The notes beneath the pieces were generated by a model. It had not been told where the DNA came from and ran no database searches. It saw nothing but the letters and a program-made list of their open reading frames with translations. A program made the translations under genes and the position numbers. DNA of 64,000 nt, from NCBI RefSeq assembly GCF_021184025.1, contig NZ_CP036537.1, positions 1,984,001-2,048,000 on the forward strand, given 5' to 3'. This DNA comes from Rhodopseudomonas boonkerdii (GTDB lineage: Bacteria > Pseudomonadota > Alphaproteobacteria > Rhizobiales > Xanthobacteraceae). Below are positions 50,797-59,797 of this stretch, in pieces. Within the stretch, counting starts at the first letter, position 1, and each line of letters opens with the position of its first letter.

Positions 50797-51663
50797 ATGA
50801 CTCTCCTCACCATCCTGTTTGACGGCGTCGCCTACGGCATGTTGCTGTTCGTGCTCGCATGCGGACTGGCGGTGACGCTCGGGCTGATGAATTTCGTCAA
50901 TCTCGCCCATGGCGCCTTCGCCATGGCTGGCGGCTATATCTGCGCCATCCTCGTCAATCGCATCGGCTGGCCGTTCTTCGCCGCTTTGCCGATGGCCTTC
51001 ATCGCCAGCGCGCTGATCGGCGCCGTGCTGGAGCGCTCGCTGTATCGCCACCTCTACAACCGCAGCCACCTCGATCAGGTGCTGTTTTCCATCGGCCTGG
51101 TTTTCATGGCGGTGACCGGCGTCGATTACGTGATGGGTTCGTCGCAGATGTTCATCAATCTGCCGTCCTACCTGCAGGGTCAGATCGATCTGTTCGGCCT
51201 GCATGTCGGCCGCTACCGCCTGATGATCGTGGTGATCTGTGGATTGCTCACCATCGCGCTGCAGCTGATCCTGTCGAAGACGCGTTTCGGCAGCCGCCTG
51301 CGCGCTGCGGTGGACGATCCGCGCGCGGCCTCGGGCCTCGGCATCAATGTGCCGCAGGTCTTCGCCTTCACGTTTGCGTTCGGTTGCGGCCTTGCCGGCA
51401 TGGGCGGCGCGCTCGGCGCCGAGATCCTTGGCCTCGATCCGCATTTCCCGCTCAAATTCATGATCTATTTCCTGATCGTGGTCACCGTCGGCGGCTCCTC
51501 CAGCATCACCGGCCCGTTCATGGCTTCGCTGCTGCTCGGCATCGGCGATGTCGCCGGCAAATATTATGTGCCGACGCTCGGCGCTTTCGTCATCTATACG
51601 TTGATGATCGTCATCCTGCTGTGGCGTCCTAACGGCCTGTTCGGCCGCACGGCAGCGAGGTGA
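50797..51663 (+). CDS. livH: Liv-type ABC permease, operon C
   Basis: The 288-aa product from the ATG at 50797 (MTLLTILFDGVAYGMLLFVL); a GTG at 50785 is an alternative. It has GLAVTLGLMNFVNLAHGAFAMAGGYI, the coupling region RLRAAVDDPRAASGLGINVPQVFAFTFAFGCGLAGMGGALGAEIL and FLIVVTVGGSSSITGPFMASLLLGIGDVAGKYY. About eight membrane segments. livM follows after four bases. Confidence 0.9.
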   Translation: MTLLTILFDGVAYGMLLFVLACGLAVTLGLMNFVNLAHGAFAMAGGYICAILVNRIGWPFFAALPMAFIASALIGAVLERSLYRHLYNRSHLDQVLFSIGLVFMAVTGVDYVMGSSQMFINLPSYLQGQIDLFGLHVGRYRLMIVVICGLLTIALQLILSKTRFGSRLRAAVDDPRAASGLGINVPQVFAFTFAFGCGLAGMGGALGAEILGLDPHFPLKFMIYFLIVVTVGGSSSITGPFMASLLLGIGDVAGKYYVPTLGAFVIYTLMIVILLWRPNGLFGRTAAR

Positions 51664-51667
51664 GGTC

Positions 51668-52684
51668 GTGAAAGCGGATTCCACCACGCATCCCGAAGTC
51701 GCCACCGTCGCGATGGCGAGCGCACGCTGGCGCTGGCCGGAGGTCGCATTCTGGCTGCTTGCGGCAGGCTGCATCCTGCTGTTTCCGAACCGCTACCTCA
51801 TCCTCACCGAGATCGCCTGGCTCGCGCTGTTCGCGCTCTCGCTCGATCTCATCCTCGGCTATGCCGGCATCGTCTCCCTCGGCCACGCCGCCTTCTTCGG
51901 ATTCGGCGGTTATGCCGCCGGCCTGCTCGCATTGCATGGCATCGTCAAGGAGCCGGTGCTGGCGTTGATCGTTGCGGGTCTCGCCGCCATGCTGCTCGGC
52001 TTCGTCACCAGCTTCCTGGTGATGCGCGGCTCCGACCTGACGCGATTGATGGTGACGCTCGGCATCGCGCTCCTGTTGCGCGAACTCGCCAACAAGTTCT
52101 CCAACATCACCGGCGGCTCCGATGGCCTGCAGGGGATCGAGATGCAGCCCATCCTCGGCCTGTTTTCCTTCGATATCTTTGGCAAGGTCGGCTTCATCTA
52201 TTGCCTGATCGTGCTGTTCATCCTGTTCCTGCTGGCGCGGCGGATCGTGAATTCGCCCTTCGGCCTGTCGGTACGGGCGATCCGCAACAATCCGCTGCGC
52301 GCCTCCGCCATCGGCATTCCCGTCAATCGCCGGCTGATCGCGATCTATACGGTGGCGGCCTTTTATGCCGGCGTGGCCGGTGCGCTGTCGACGCAGACCA
52401 CGGCGCTGGCCTCCCTCGATGGTTTCGCCTTCGAGCGCTCGGCGGATCTGATGCTGGTCGTGATCATCGGCGGCACCGGCTATCTCTATGGCGGCCTGAT
52501 CGGGGCCGTCATCTTCAAGCTGCTGCAGGAGCTGTTCTCCACCATCACGCCGCAATACTGGCAGTTCTGGATCGGTGCCGTGCTGGTCATCATCGTGCTG
52601 ATCGGCCGCGAGCGGCTGCATCGCTGGGTGCTGTTCGTGCCGCGCCTGATCGCCAGCAGGTTTTCGCGGGGGCGCGCGGCATGA
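51668..52684 (+). CDS. livM: Liv-type ABC permease, operon C
   Basis: The 338-aa product begins at a GTG (51668) preceded by GAGGTGAGG. LivM features are SLDLILGYAGIVSLGHAAFFGFGGYAAGLL, VMRGSDLTRLMVTLGIALLLRELANKFSNITGGSDGLQGI, RNNPLRASAIGIPVNRRLIAIYTVAAFYAGVAGALSTQT and MLVVIIGGTGYLYGGLIGAVIFKLLQE. The stop overlaps the livG start (ATGA). Confidence 0.9.
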   Translation: MKADSTTHPEVATVAMASARWRWPEVAFWLLAAGCILLFPNRYLILTEIAWLALFALSLDLILGYAGIVSLGHAAFFGFGGYAAGLLALHGIVKEPVLALIVAGLAAMLLGFVTSFLVMRGSDLTRLMVTLGIALLLRELANKFSNITGGSDGLQGIEMQPILGLFSFDIFGKVGFIYCLIVLFILFLLARRIVNSPFGLSVRAIRNNPLRASAIGIPVNRRLIAIYTVAAFYAGVAGALSTQTTALASLDGFAFERSADLMLVVIIGGTGYLYGGLIGAVIFKLLQELFSTITPQYWQFWIGAVLVIIVLIGRERLHRWVLFVPRLIASRFSRGRAA

Positions 52685-53433
52685 CCATCGCGCTGGAAAC
52701 GGCCAATCTCGAAAAGTCCTTCGGCGGCCTGCGCGTGACCCGCGATCTCTCGCTGAAGATCGCGGCCGGCGCCCGCCATGCCTTGATCGGCCCTAACGGC
52801 GCCGGCAAGACCACGGTGATCAACCTGCTGACCGGCGTGCTGAAGCCGAATAGCGGCCGCATCCTGCTGCAAGGGGCGGACATCACTGAATTGCCGGTCC
52901 ACAAGCGCGTGCTGCGCGGACTGTCGCGCACCTTCCAGATCAATCAGCTCTATCCCGATCTGACGCCGCGCGAGACCGTCGGTCTGGCCGTGTCCGAACG
53001 CCTCGGCCATGGCGGCGACTGGTGGCGCCTGATGGGCACACGCCGCGACGTCAATGACGAGATCGCGGAAAATCTCGCCCGCTTCCATCTCATCGACGTC
53101 ATGAACGAGCGGACCGCGACGCTGCCTTACGGCAAGCAGCGCCTGCTGGAGATCGCCGTCGCCATCGCCGCCAAGCCGCGCGTGCTGTTGCTGGACGAGC
53201 CCGCCGCCGGCGTGCCGGAAAGCGAACGACACGACATCCTCGCCGCCGTCGCCGCATTGCCGCGCGACGTCACCGTGCTGCTCATCGAGCACGACATGGA
53301 TCTCGTCTTCTCCTTCGCCGACCGCATTTCCGTGCTGGTCAACGGCGCCATGCTGGTGGAAGGCACGCCGGACGACGTCGCGCGCGATCCGCAGGTGAAA
53401 GCGGTCTATCTCGGGGAGGGCGCCGATGTCTGA
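52681..53433 (+). CDS. livG: Liv-type ABC transporter ATPase, operon C
   Basis: The 250-aa product has Walker A GPNGAGKTT (37-45), the LivG region LSRTFQINQLYPDLTPRETVGLAV, signature LPYGKQRLLEIAVAIA, Walker B VLLLDEPAAGVPESE and LIEHDMDLVFSFADRISVLVNG. Its coding end overlaps livF by eight bases. Confidence 0.9.
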   Translation: MTIALETANLEKSFGGLRVTRDLSLKIAAGARHALIGPNGAGKTTVINLLTGVLKPNSGRILLQGADITELPVHKRVLRGLSRTFQINQLYPDLTPRETVGLAVSERLGHGGDWWRLMGTRRDVNDEIAENLARFHLIDVMNERTATLPYGKQRLLEIAVAIAAKPRVLLLDEPAAGVPESERHDILAAVAALPRDVTVLLIEHDMDLVFSFADRISVLVNGAMLVEGTPDDVARDPQVKAVYLGEGADV

Positions 53434-54172
53434 GCTGCTCGCCATCCAGAATCTGCGCGCCGGCTATGGCGAGGCCGTCGTCATCCCTGACATGTCGCTG
53501 TCGCTCGGCGAGGGGCAGGTCCTGGCGCTGCTCGGCCGCAACGGCACCGGCAAGACGACATTGATCAACTCCATCGTCGGCGTCACCCGCCGCTTCGGCG
53601 GTTCGCTCAGGCTGGGCGGGAATGACATCACGGCGCTGCGTGCCGATCAGCGCGCCCGCGGCGGCATCGGCTGGGTGCCGCAGGAGCGCAACATCTTCCG
53701 CTCGCTCACGGTGGAAGAGAACATGACCGCGGTGGCGCAGCCGGGGCCGTGGACCGTGAAGAAGGTCTACGAGATGTTTCCGCGTCTCGAGGAGCGCAAA
53801 GGCAATTTCGGCAACCAGCTGTCCGGCGGCGAGCAGCAGATGCTGGCGGTCGGCCGCGCGCTGGTGCTCAATCCGAAAGTGCTGCTGCTGGATGAGCCGA
53901 CCGAAGGCCTTGCCCCGATCATCGTCGAGGAATTGCTGGCTGCCATCGGCAAGATTTCGCGCACCGGCGGCATCTGTTCCATCATCGTGGAGCAGAATGC
54001 GCGAAAGATTTTAGGTCTGGCTGATCGCGTCGTGATATTGGAACGTGGCACGATCGTGCATGATGCGAGCAGCGAAGCGCTGAAGGCCGATCTAGCCGTG
54101 CTCGACCGTCTGCTCGGCGTGGCCGGGCATAATAAACATCAAGCCGGTCCGTCCGGCGCGTCTGCCAACTGA
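53426..54172 (+). CDS. livF: Liv-type ABC transporter ATPase, operon C
   Basis: The 248-aa product has Walker A GRNGTGKTT (37-45), VPQERNIFRSLTVEENM, signature LSGGEQQMLAVGRAL, Walker B VLLLDEPTEGLAPII and IVEQNARKILGLADRVVILERG. Walker A is normal here, in contrast to the operon B homologue. It ends 17 bases before the MetE-like gene, with GGGAGTATCAC in between, so that gene is probably in the same operon. Confidence 0.9.
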   Translation: MSELLAIQNLRAGYGEAVVIPDMSLSLGEGQVLALLGRNGTGKTTLINSIVGVTRRFGGSLRLGGNDITALRADQRARGGIGWVPQERNIFRSLTVEENMTAVAQPGPWTVKKVYEMFPRLEERKGNFGNQLSGGEQQMLAVGRALVLNPKVLLLDEPTEGLAPIIVEELLAAIGKISRTGGICSIIVEQNARKILGLADRVVILERGTIVHDASSEALKADLAVLDRLLGVAGHNKHQAGPSGASAN

Positions 54173-54189
54173 TCATCTGGGAGTATCAC

Positions 54190-55308
54190 ATGCAGAGAAC
54201 AAAAGCCCCGTTCCGCGCCGACGAAGTCGGCAGCCTCTTGCGCCCCGCGTCGATCAAGGAAGCGCGCGCCAGGCTGGAGAAGGGCGAGATCACCGCCGCC
54301 GATCTGCGCAAGGTCGAAGATCTCGAAATCGAGAAGGTGGTGCACAAGCAGGCCTCCATCGGCCTCAAGCTCGCCACCGACGGCGAATTCCGCCGTTCCT
54401 GGTGGCATTTCGACTTTCTCGCCAAGCTGACCGGCTGCGAACTCTATCATCCCGACACCGGCATCCAGTTCACCGGCGTCGAGACCCGCCATGACAGTGT
54501 GCGCGTGATTGGCAAGCTGGATTTCCCCGACGATCATCCGATGCTCGATCACTTCCGCTTCCTGAAGCGGCATGCCGATATCGCTGGGGTCGCGGCGAAG
54601 ATGACCATCCCGTCGCCGGCCGTGCTGCATTTCCGCGGCGGCCGCAAGGCGATCTCCAAGGAGGTCTATCCGGACATCGAAGTGTTCTTCGAGGATCTCG
54701 CCAAGACCTATCGCAAGGCGGTGAAGGCGTTCTACGATGCCGGCTGCCGCTATCTGCAGTTCGACGACACCGTCTGGGCCTATCTCTGCTCGGAGGACGA
54801 ACTCAACAAGGTGCGCGCCCGCGGCGAGGATGCCGACAATCTGCAGCAGATCTATGCCCGCATCATCAATTACGCCATCGCCGAGCGTCCTGCCGACATG
54901 GTGATCACCACGCATGTGTGCCGCGGCAATTTCCGCTCCACCTGGATTTCCTCGGGCGGCTACGAGCCGGTGGCGGAAACGCTGCTCGCGGGCACCAATT
55001 ACGACGGCTACTTCCTCGAATACGACTCCGACCGCGCCGGCGGCTTCGAGCCGCTGCGTTTCCTGCCGAAGGGCAACAAGGTGGTCGTGGTCGGCGTCAT
55101 CACCTCGAAATTCGGCGAGCTGGAAAAGAAGGAAGACGTTCTGGCCCGCCTGAAGGAAGCGGCGAAGTTCGCTCCGCTGGAGCAGCTGGCCGTGTCCCCG
55201 CAATGCGGCTTCGCCTCGACCGAAGAGGGCAACATCCTCAGCGAGGACGAGCAGTGGGCGAAGCTGAAGCTCGCGGTGGACGTGGCGAACGAGGTGTGGG
55301 GGAAGTAA
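54190..55308 (+). CDS. MetE-like (cobalamin-independent methionine synthase II family) methyltransferase
   Basis: The 372-aa protein contains only the C-terminal catalytic-barrel half of MetE; full MetE is about 750 aa. Start MQRTKAPFRADEVGSLLRP is the usual beginning for this short family. The zinc ligands can be assigned as His242 and Cys244 in THVCRGN, Glu near 277 in FLEYDSDRAGGFEPL and Cys339 in SPQCGFAS. Such core proteins move methyl groups onto homocysteine or act on other thiols. Placement as the last gene of a MarR-controlled import operon suggests that the imported compound, or a derivative, is its methyl donor or acceptor; this is inference. Confidence 0.8.
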   Translation: MQRTKAPFRADEVGSLLRPASIKEARARLEKGEITAADLRKVEDLEIEKVVHKQASIGLKLATDGEFRRSWWHFDFLAKLTGCELYHPDTGIQFTGVETRHDSVRVIGKLDFPDDHPMLDHFRFLKRHADIAGVAAKMTIPSPAVLHFRGGRKAISKEVYPDIEVFFEDLAKTYRKAVKAFYDAGCRYLQFDDTVWAYLCSEDELNKVRARGEDADNLQQIYARIINYAIAERPADMVITTHVCRGNFRSTWISSGGYEPVAETLLAGTNYDGYFLEYDSDRAGGFEPLRFLPKGNKVVVVGVITSKFGELEKKEDVLARLKEAAKFAPLEQLAVSPQCGFASTEEGNILSEDEQWAKLKLAVDVANEVWGK

Positions 55309-55331
55309 GCTTCCCGACCTTTGCCATCGAA

Positions 55332-55357
55332 ATGCCCGGCTCGAGCCGGGCATTTTT
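55332..55357 (+). terminator. Rho-independent terminator after MetE-like gene
   Basis: ATGCCCGGCTC and GAGCCGGGCAT form an 11-bp perfect stem followed by TTTTT. It starts 24 bases behind the stop codon and would end operon C. The self-complementary centre CTCGAG leaves a very short loop. Confidence 0.85.
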
Positions 55358-55375
55358 ATATGTGCCGTGTCATTG

Positions 55376-55456
55376 GTGGATGAGGCGAAGCCGTCATCCG
55401 CCGGCCGAACGCGTTTGGCAAAGAACGGCGGATGACGCTCCGCTTATCCGCTTTAC
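55376..55456. repeat. Type-3 intergenic repeat (GCGGATGA family)
   Basis: GGTGGATGAGGCGAAGCCG, TCATCCGCCGG and GGCGGATGACGCTCCGC with TTATCCGC form inverted segments across the convergent gap between the MetE-like gene and UDP-glucose dehydrogenase gene. Related to the element at 48709-48796. Confidence 0.7.
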
Positions 55457-55464
55457 GACCGAAT

Positions 55465-56778
55465 TCAAATTCGCCCGCGGCCGACGCTCTCATACGTGAA
55501 CCCGGCCTTCTCCATTTCGTCGGGCCGATACACATTGCGCAGGTCGACCATCACCGGCTGCTTCATCTTCGCTTTGAGCTGGGCGAGATCGAGCGCGCGG
55601 AACTGCTCCCATTCGGTGACGATGACGAGTGCATCGGCGCCGGTCGCGCAGGCATAGGCGTCGTCACAATAGGTGACGGAGGCGGGTAGTTCGGCTTTCG
55701 CCTGTTCCATGCCGACGGGGTCGTAGGCCTGCACGGTGGCGCCGAGATCCTGCAGCGCGGTAATCAGCGGGATCGAGGGGGCCTCGCGCATGTCGTCGGT
55801 GTTGGGTTTGAAGGTGAGGCCGAGCACGCCGACCGTCTTGCCGCGCAGGCTGCCGCCGAGCGCGTGCTGCACCTTGCGGGCCATGGCGCGCTTGCGGTTG
55901 TCGTTGACGGTGAGCACCGCTTCGACGATGCGCAGCGGCGCCTCATGATCCTGGCCCGTCTTCACCAGCGCGCGCGTATCCTTCGGAAAGCAGGAGCCGC
56001 CGAAGCCGGGACCCGCATGGAGAAACTTGGCTCCGATGCGGTTGTCGAGGCCGATGCCGCGGGCGACGTCCTGTACATCGGCGCCGGTCCGCTCGGCGAG
56101 GTCGGCGATCTCGTTGATGAAGGTGATCTTGGTCGCGAGGAAAGCGTTGGCGGCGTATTTGATCAGTTCGGCCGTGCGGCGGCCGGTATACATGATCGGC
56201 GCCTGGTTCAGGTAAAGTGGCCGGTAGATCTCGGCGATCACTTTTTGCGCGCGGTCGTCCTCGGTGCCGACGACGATACGGTCGGGATGCTTGAAGTCGC
56301 GGATCGCGGCACCCTCGCGCAGAAACTCCGGATTGGAGGCGACGGCGACATCGGCGGCCGGATTGGCTTCCTTGATGATGCGCTCGACGTCGTCGCCGGT
56401 GCCGACCGGGACGGTGGATTTGGTGATGACCACCGTGAAGCCGTTCACATTGGCGGCGATCTCGCGGGCGGCGGCGTGGACATAGGAGAGGTCCGCATGG
56501 CCGTCGCCGCGCCGGGACGGGGTGCCGACGGCGATGAACACGGCATCCGCCTTGGCGACCGGGTCTGCAAGATCGGTGGTGAATTCGAGCCGGCCGGCCT
56601 TCACATTGGCGGCGACCAGGGCGTCGAGGCCCGGCTCGTAGATCGGGATTTCGCCGCGTAGCAGCGCCTCGATCTTGTTCGCCGCCTTGTCCACGCAGGT
56701 CACGTGATGGCCGAAATCGGCAAAACAGGCTCCCGAAACGAGTCCAACATAACCGGTGCCGATCATCGCAATGCGCAT
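55465..56778 (-). CDS. ugd: UDP-glucose 6-dehydrogenase
   Basis: Oxidises UDP-glucose to UDP-glucuronate. I chose the ATG at 56778 (MRIAMIGTGYVGLVSGACFADFGHHV), with AAGG upstream; the open frame extends to 56856. The 437-aa product has the NAD motif GTGYVGL (7-13), TKSTVPVGTG, SNPEFLREGAAI, the catalytic cysteine in GPGFGGSCFPKDTRAL, and GVLGLTFKPNTDDMREAPS. UDP-glucuronate is a precursor for acidic surface glycans, and the uronic acid could be amidated by the AsnB-like module at 12202-16131. This is a metabolic guess only. Confidence 0.95.
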   Translation of the reverse strand: MRIAMIGTGYVGLVSGACFADFGHHVTCVDKAANKIEALLRGEIPIYEPGLDALVAANVKAGRLEFTTDLADPVAKADAVFIAVGTPSRRGDGHADLSYVHAAAREIAANVNGFTVVITKSTVPVGTGDDVERIIKEANPAADVAVASNPEFLREGAAIRDFKHPDRIVVGTEDDRAQKVIAEIYRPLYLNQAPIMYTGRRTAELIKYAANAFLATKITFINEIADLAERTGADVQDVARGIGLDNRIGAKFLHAGPGFGGSCFPKDTRALVKTGQDHEAPLRIVEAVLTVNDNRKRAMARKVQHALGGSLRGKTVGVLGLTFKPNTDDMREAPSIPLITALQDLGATVQAYDPVGMEQAKAELPASVTYCDDAYACATGADALVIVTEWEQFRALDLAQLKAKMKQPVMVDLRNVYRPDEMEKAGFTYESVGRGRI

Positions 56779-56907
56779 GGAAATAACCTTGTCTGGAGCG
56801 TGCTGGAAGCAAGTGTGACGCTGCGGCGTCTTAGCAAAGCCGGGCGACTGGCGCACGACATTCTGGAGTGTCTACGGACCATTTCCCCCGTGGGCAAGCC
56901 GTGCTAG

Positions 56908-56938
56908 AGAGTGGGCAGAAGCCGTTTCTGCCCACTCT
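56908..56938 (+). promoter_or_regulatory. Strong hairpin in the leader of the HTH-methyltransferase gene
   Basis: AGAGTGGGCAGAA (56908-56920) and its exact complement TTCTGCCCACTCT (56926-56938) make a 13-bp stem with loop GCCGT. A smaller TGTGGC/GCCACA hairpin (56945-56968) and repeated GCCGCAAG units follow before the ATG at 57001. No T-run follows and no plus-strand gene precedes it, so it is not an ordinary terminator. It could act in the mRNA leader. Confidence 0.6.
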
Positions 56939-57000
56939 GTGCCGTGTGGCTGCCGCAAGTCGGCCACAGATCCTGCCGCAAGAAAGCCGCAAGAAATCGA

Positions 57001-58356
57001 ATGAAAAACGACCAGATCCTCGCCACGATCGCCGATTTCTGCCGCCAGGCCGGCATGGCGGAATCGACCTTCGGCCGCCGCGCGGTGAATGACGGCAAGC
57101 TGGTCGCGCGCCTGCGCGAGGGCAAACGGATCACCATCGATACGCTCGAGCGCATCCAGGCTTTCATCGCCCAGTCGATGCCCGAAGGCGTGCCGCCGCC
57201 GCCGGGGCTGGAAGCGCCGATCGAGCGCCGCGACCCGCGCAGCAATTTCCGGTTCTTCGAAAACCGGCAGAAATACCTGCTGTTCGTGCACACCTGCTCG
57301 GAAAAGCGGGTGATCGCCGACCGCGTCGCGCTGGAGCTGGCCAACATCCATCCGCGTCCGCCGGCGCTGCGGGTGTTCGATGCGGGGGTCGGCGACGGCA
57401 CCGTGCTGTCGCGCGTGATGCGCTCGATGCACGGCCGTTTCCCGCATATGCCGTTCTATATCGCCGGCAAGGAACTCAGCCTCGAAGATGCGCGCCTGAC
57501 TCTCGACAAGATCCCGGATCGCCTGTTCGAGCATCCGGCCACGGTCTTCGTGCTGACCAACATGCACTATGCCGAGGCCCCCACGCTGACGCCGGCGTCT
57601 CCGACTGCGGCGGCGGCCATGATCTGGCACGAGGTTCCCCTCCGTGGGGCCTCATCGGGCGAATTCGCCGACCAGATCGCGAATCTTGGAGCTTTTCTTG
57701 AGGACAACTGGCGCGCCAGCATTAATCCGCGATCGGGCATGCCGACCTATGAACGCCCCGTGGCCTTGGTGGTTTATCGCGAGGATCACCGGTTCCTGCT
57801 CGATACCATCATCCCACGCGCCGGCCGCACCGAGGCCAATTTCGACCTGATTATTGCTTCGCAGCCCTATCGCGCGAAAAGTTCCGTTCAATTCCGCGCC
57901 CGCCGCATCATCGCGCCGCTGGCCCGGGCACTTAGAGCCGGTGGGCGGCTGATCGGGATTCATTCGCATGGGCAGGACCCCGGCATGGAGATCGTCCAAG
58001 CCGTCTGGCCCAAAGAAAATCCTTTCGCCGTCAGCCGGCATGAGCTATTGCGGGCGGTGAAATACGAGCTGGGCTCCGCCGGCCGCGATCTGAACTTCAA
58101 TGCCTATTCCGACCAGCGGTCGATCTTTCGCTACGCCATGGAGGCGCTGCCGAACGAGGTCACCGGATCGATCGGGACATCGACGGCATTCGCAGCCTGG
58201 AACGCGGCGGTCTATGTGGCCCAAATCGAGGATGACCGTTTGACGGAAGTGACGCAGAGCGGCCGTTATCTGGATGCCACGAGAGAGGTTCTGCGCAAGC
58301 ACAACGGTCTCTGGTTCTACGACGAATCCTACGTCATCTCGCGGCGTCGCGACTGA
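57001..58356 (+). CDS. HTH-like domain fused to methyltransferase-like domain, upstream of metK
   Basis: A 451-aa protein from the ATG at 57001 (the open frame runs back to 56911 through the leader hairpin). Residues 1-60, ILATIADFCRQAGMAESTFGRRAVNDGKLVARLREGKRI and DTLERIQAFIA, look like a small helix-turn-helix domain of a type seen in alphaproteobacterial regulators. The rest resembles a Rossmann methyltransferase: RVFDAGVGDGTVLSRVMR (about 124-141), FDLIIASQPYRAKSSVQFRARRIIAPLARALRAGGRLIGIHSHG (about 280-324). SQPY recalls the S/N/D-P-P-Y motif of amino-methylases. It is 78 bases from metK. Function unknown; a SAM-linked regulator or a methylase are both possible. Confidence 0.65.
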   Translation: MKNDQILATIADFCRQAGMAESTFGRRAVNDGKLVARLREGKRITIDTLERIQAFIAQSMPEGVPPPPGLEAPIERRDPRSNFRFFENRQKYLLFVHTCSEKRVIADRVALELANIHPRPPALRVFDAGVGDGTVLSRVMRSMHGRFPHMPFYIAGKELSLEDARLTLDKIPDRLFEHPATVFVLTNMHYAEAPTLTPASPTAAAAMIWHEVPLRGASSGEFADQIANLGAFLEDNWRASINPRSGMPTYERPVALVVYREDHRFLLDTIIPRAGRTEANFDLIIASQPYRAKSSVQFRARRIIAPLARALRAGGRLIGIHSHGQDPGMEIVQAVWPKENPFAVSRHELLRAVKYELGSAGRDLNFNAYSDQRSIFRYAMEALPNEVTGSIGTSTAFAAWNAAVYVAQIEDDRLTEVTQSGRYLDATREVLRKHNGLWFYDESYVISRRRD

Positions 58357-58434
58357 CACCGAGAACATTCAAGAAATTCGCAAGAACTCAGCACGAAGCC
58401 TGCCATCTCCGGCGCAACCACAGAGGATCAGTTG

Positions 58435-59628
58435 ATGCGCGCGTCTTATCTCTTCACCAGTGAATCGGTTTCCGAAGGCCATCCCGACAAGATCTGCGAT
58501 CGCATCTCGGACGAGATCGTCGATCTGTTCTTCCGCGAAGGCCCGAAGGCTGGCATCGATCCTTGGGATATCCGCGCGGCCTGCGAAACCCTCGCCACCA
58601 CCAACAAGGTCGTGATTGCCGGCGAGACCCGCGGTCCGTCGACCGTGACCAACGATCACATCGAAGCCGTCGTCCGCGCCGCCATCAAGGACATCGGCTA
58701 CGAGCAAGACGGTTTCCACTGGAAGACCTGCGATATCGACATTCTGCTGCATCCGCAGTCGGCCGACATCGCGCAGGGCGTCGATGCCAAGCAGCCGACC
58801 AATGCCGAAGAAGGCGCTGGCGACCAGGGCATCATGTTCGGCTACGCCACCAACGAGACGCCTGAGCTGATGCCGGCGCCGATCTTCTACGCGCACAAGA
58901 TTCTGCGCCTGATCTCGGAAGCCCGCCACAATGGCACCGAGAAGGTGCTCGGCCCGGACTCCAAGAGCCAGGTCACCGTGCAGTACGAAAACGGCAAACC
59001 GGTCGGCGTGCGCGAGATCGTCGTCTCGCATCAGCATCTCGTCGAGGACATGACCTCGAACCAGGTGCGCGAGCGCGTCGAGCCCTACGTGCGCAAGGCG
59101 CTGCCGGAAGGCTGGATCACCGACAAGACCATCTGGCATATCAACCCGACCGGCAAGTTCTTCATCGGCGGTCCTGACGGCGACGCTGGCCTGACCGGCC
59201 GCAAGATCATCGTCGACACTTACGGCGGTGCAGCTCCCCATGGCGGCGGCGCGTTCTCCGGCAAGGATTCCACCAAGGTTGACCGTTCGGCTGCCTATGC
59301 CGCGCGTTACGTGGCGAAGAACATCGTCGCTGCCGGCCTCGCCGACAAGGCGACGCTGCAGCTCGCTTACGCCATTGGCGTGGCGCGTCCGCTGTCGATC
59401 TATGTGGACACCCACGGCACCGGCAAGGTCGCTGACGACAAGATCGAGGCGGCCGTCGCGGCTGCGATGGATCTCACCCCGCGTGGCATCCGCAAGCATC
59501 TCGACCTCAACAAGCCGATCTATGCCCGCACCGCCGCCTACGGTCACTTCGGCCGTACGCCGGATGCAGATGGTGGCTTCTCCTGGGAGAAGACCGACCT
59601 CGTCGATGCGCTGAAGCGCAACGTCTAA
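58435..59628 (+). CDS. metK: S-adenosylmethionine synthetase
   Basis: Makes SAM from ATP and methionine. The 397-aa product begins [30 protein letters not shown], with the ATP/Mg loop in GHPDK; then [16 protein letters not shown] (about 126-141), [21 protein letters not shown] and [28 protein letters not shown] lies eight bases before the ATG at 58435; a TTG three bases earlier is less likely. It supplies SAM to all cellular methyltransferases, including at least six encoded in this window. No known SAM riboswitch is apparent in the 78-base leader. Confidence 0.97.
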   Translation: MRASYLFTSESVSEGHPDKICDRISDEIVDLFFREGPKAGIDPWDIRAACETLATTNKVVIAGETRGPSTVTNDHIEAVVRAAIKDIGYEQDGFHWKTCDIDILLHPQSADIAQGVDAKQPTNAEEGAGDQGIMFGYATNETPELMPAPIFYAHKILRLISEARHNGTEKVLGPDSKSQVTVQYENGKPVGVREIVVSHQHLVEDMTSNQVRERVEPYVRKALPEGWITDKTIWHINPTGKFFIGGPDGDAGLTGRKIIVDTYGGAAPHGGGAFSGKDSTKVDRSAAYAARYVAKNIVAAGLADKATLQLAYAIGVARPLSIYVDTHGTGKVADDKIEAAVAAAMDLTPRGIRKHLDLNKPIYARTAAYGHFGRTPDADGGFSWEKTDLVDALKRNV

Positions 59629-59635
59629 TCACAAG

Positions 59636-59746
59636 TGACGTCGTGGCCGGGCTTGACCCGGCCACCCAGCTTTTCTTCGGCGAAGTCGAAGATGGATGCC
59701 CGGGTCATCTAGCGAAGCCGCGCTTCGCGCTTTGCCCGGGCATGAC
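59636..59746. repeat. REP-type elements between metK and ahcY
   Basis: Unit 1 (59636-59675): GACGTCGTGGCCGGG, loop, CCCGGCCACCCAGC. Unit 2 (59690-59746): GATGCCCGGGTCATC ... GCCCGGGCATGACG with a nested GCGAAGC/GCTTCGC stem, like the element at 42345-42397. They lie within the 169 bases that separate metK and ahcY and may uncouple expression of the two genes. Confidence 0.75.
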
Positions 59747-59797
59747 GGAGAGAGACATTTCCAGCGCCCCTCGCGCTAACAACTAAGGACATCCCAC

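Noticed and set aside
58357..58434. SAM riboswitch before metK
   Set aside because: The 78-base leader has no pseudoknot or conserved core that I can match to SAM-II, SAM-V or SAM/SAH types. A covariance-model search would settle it.
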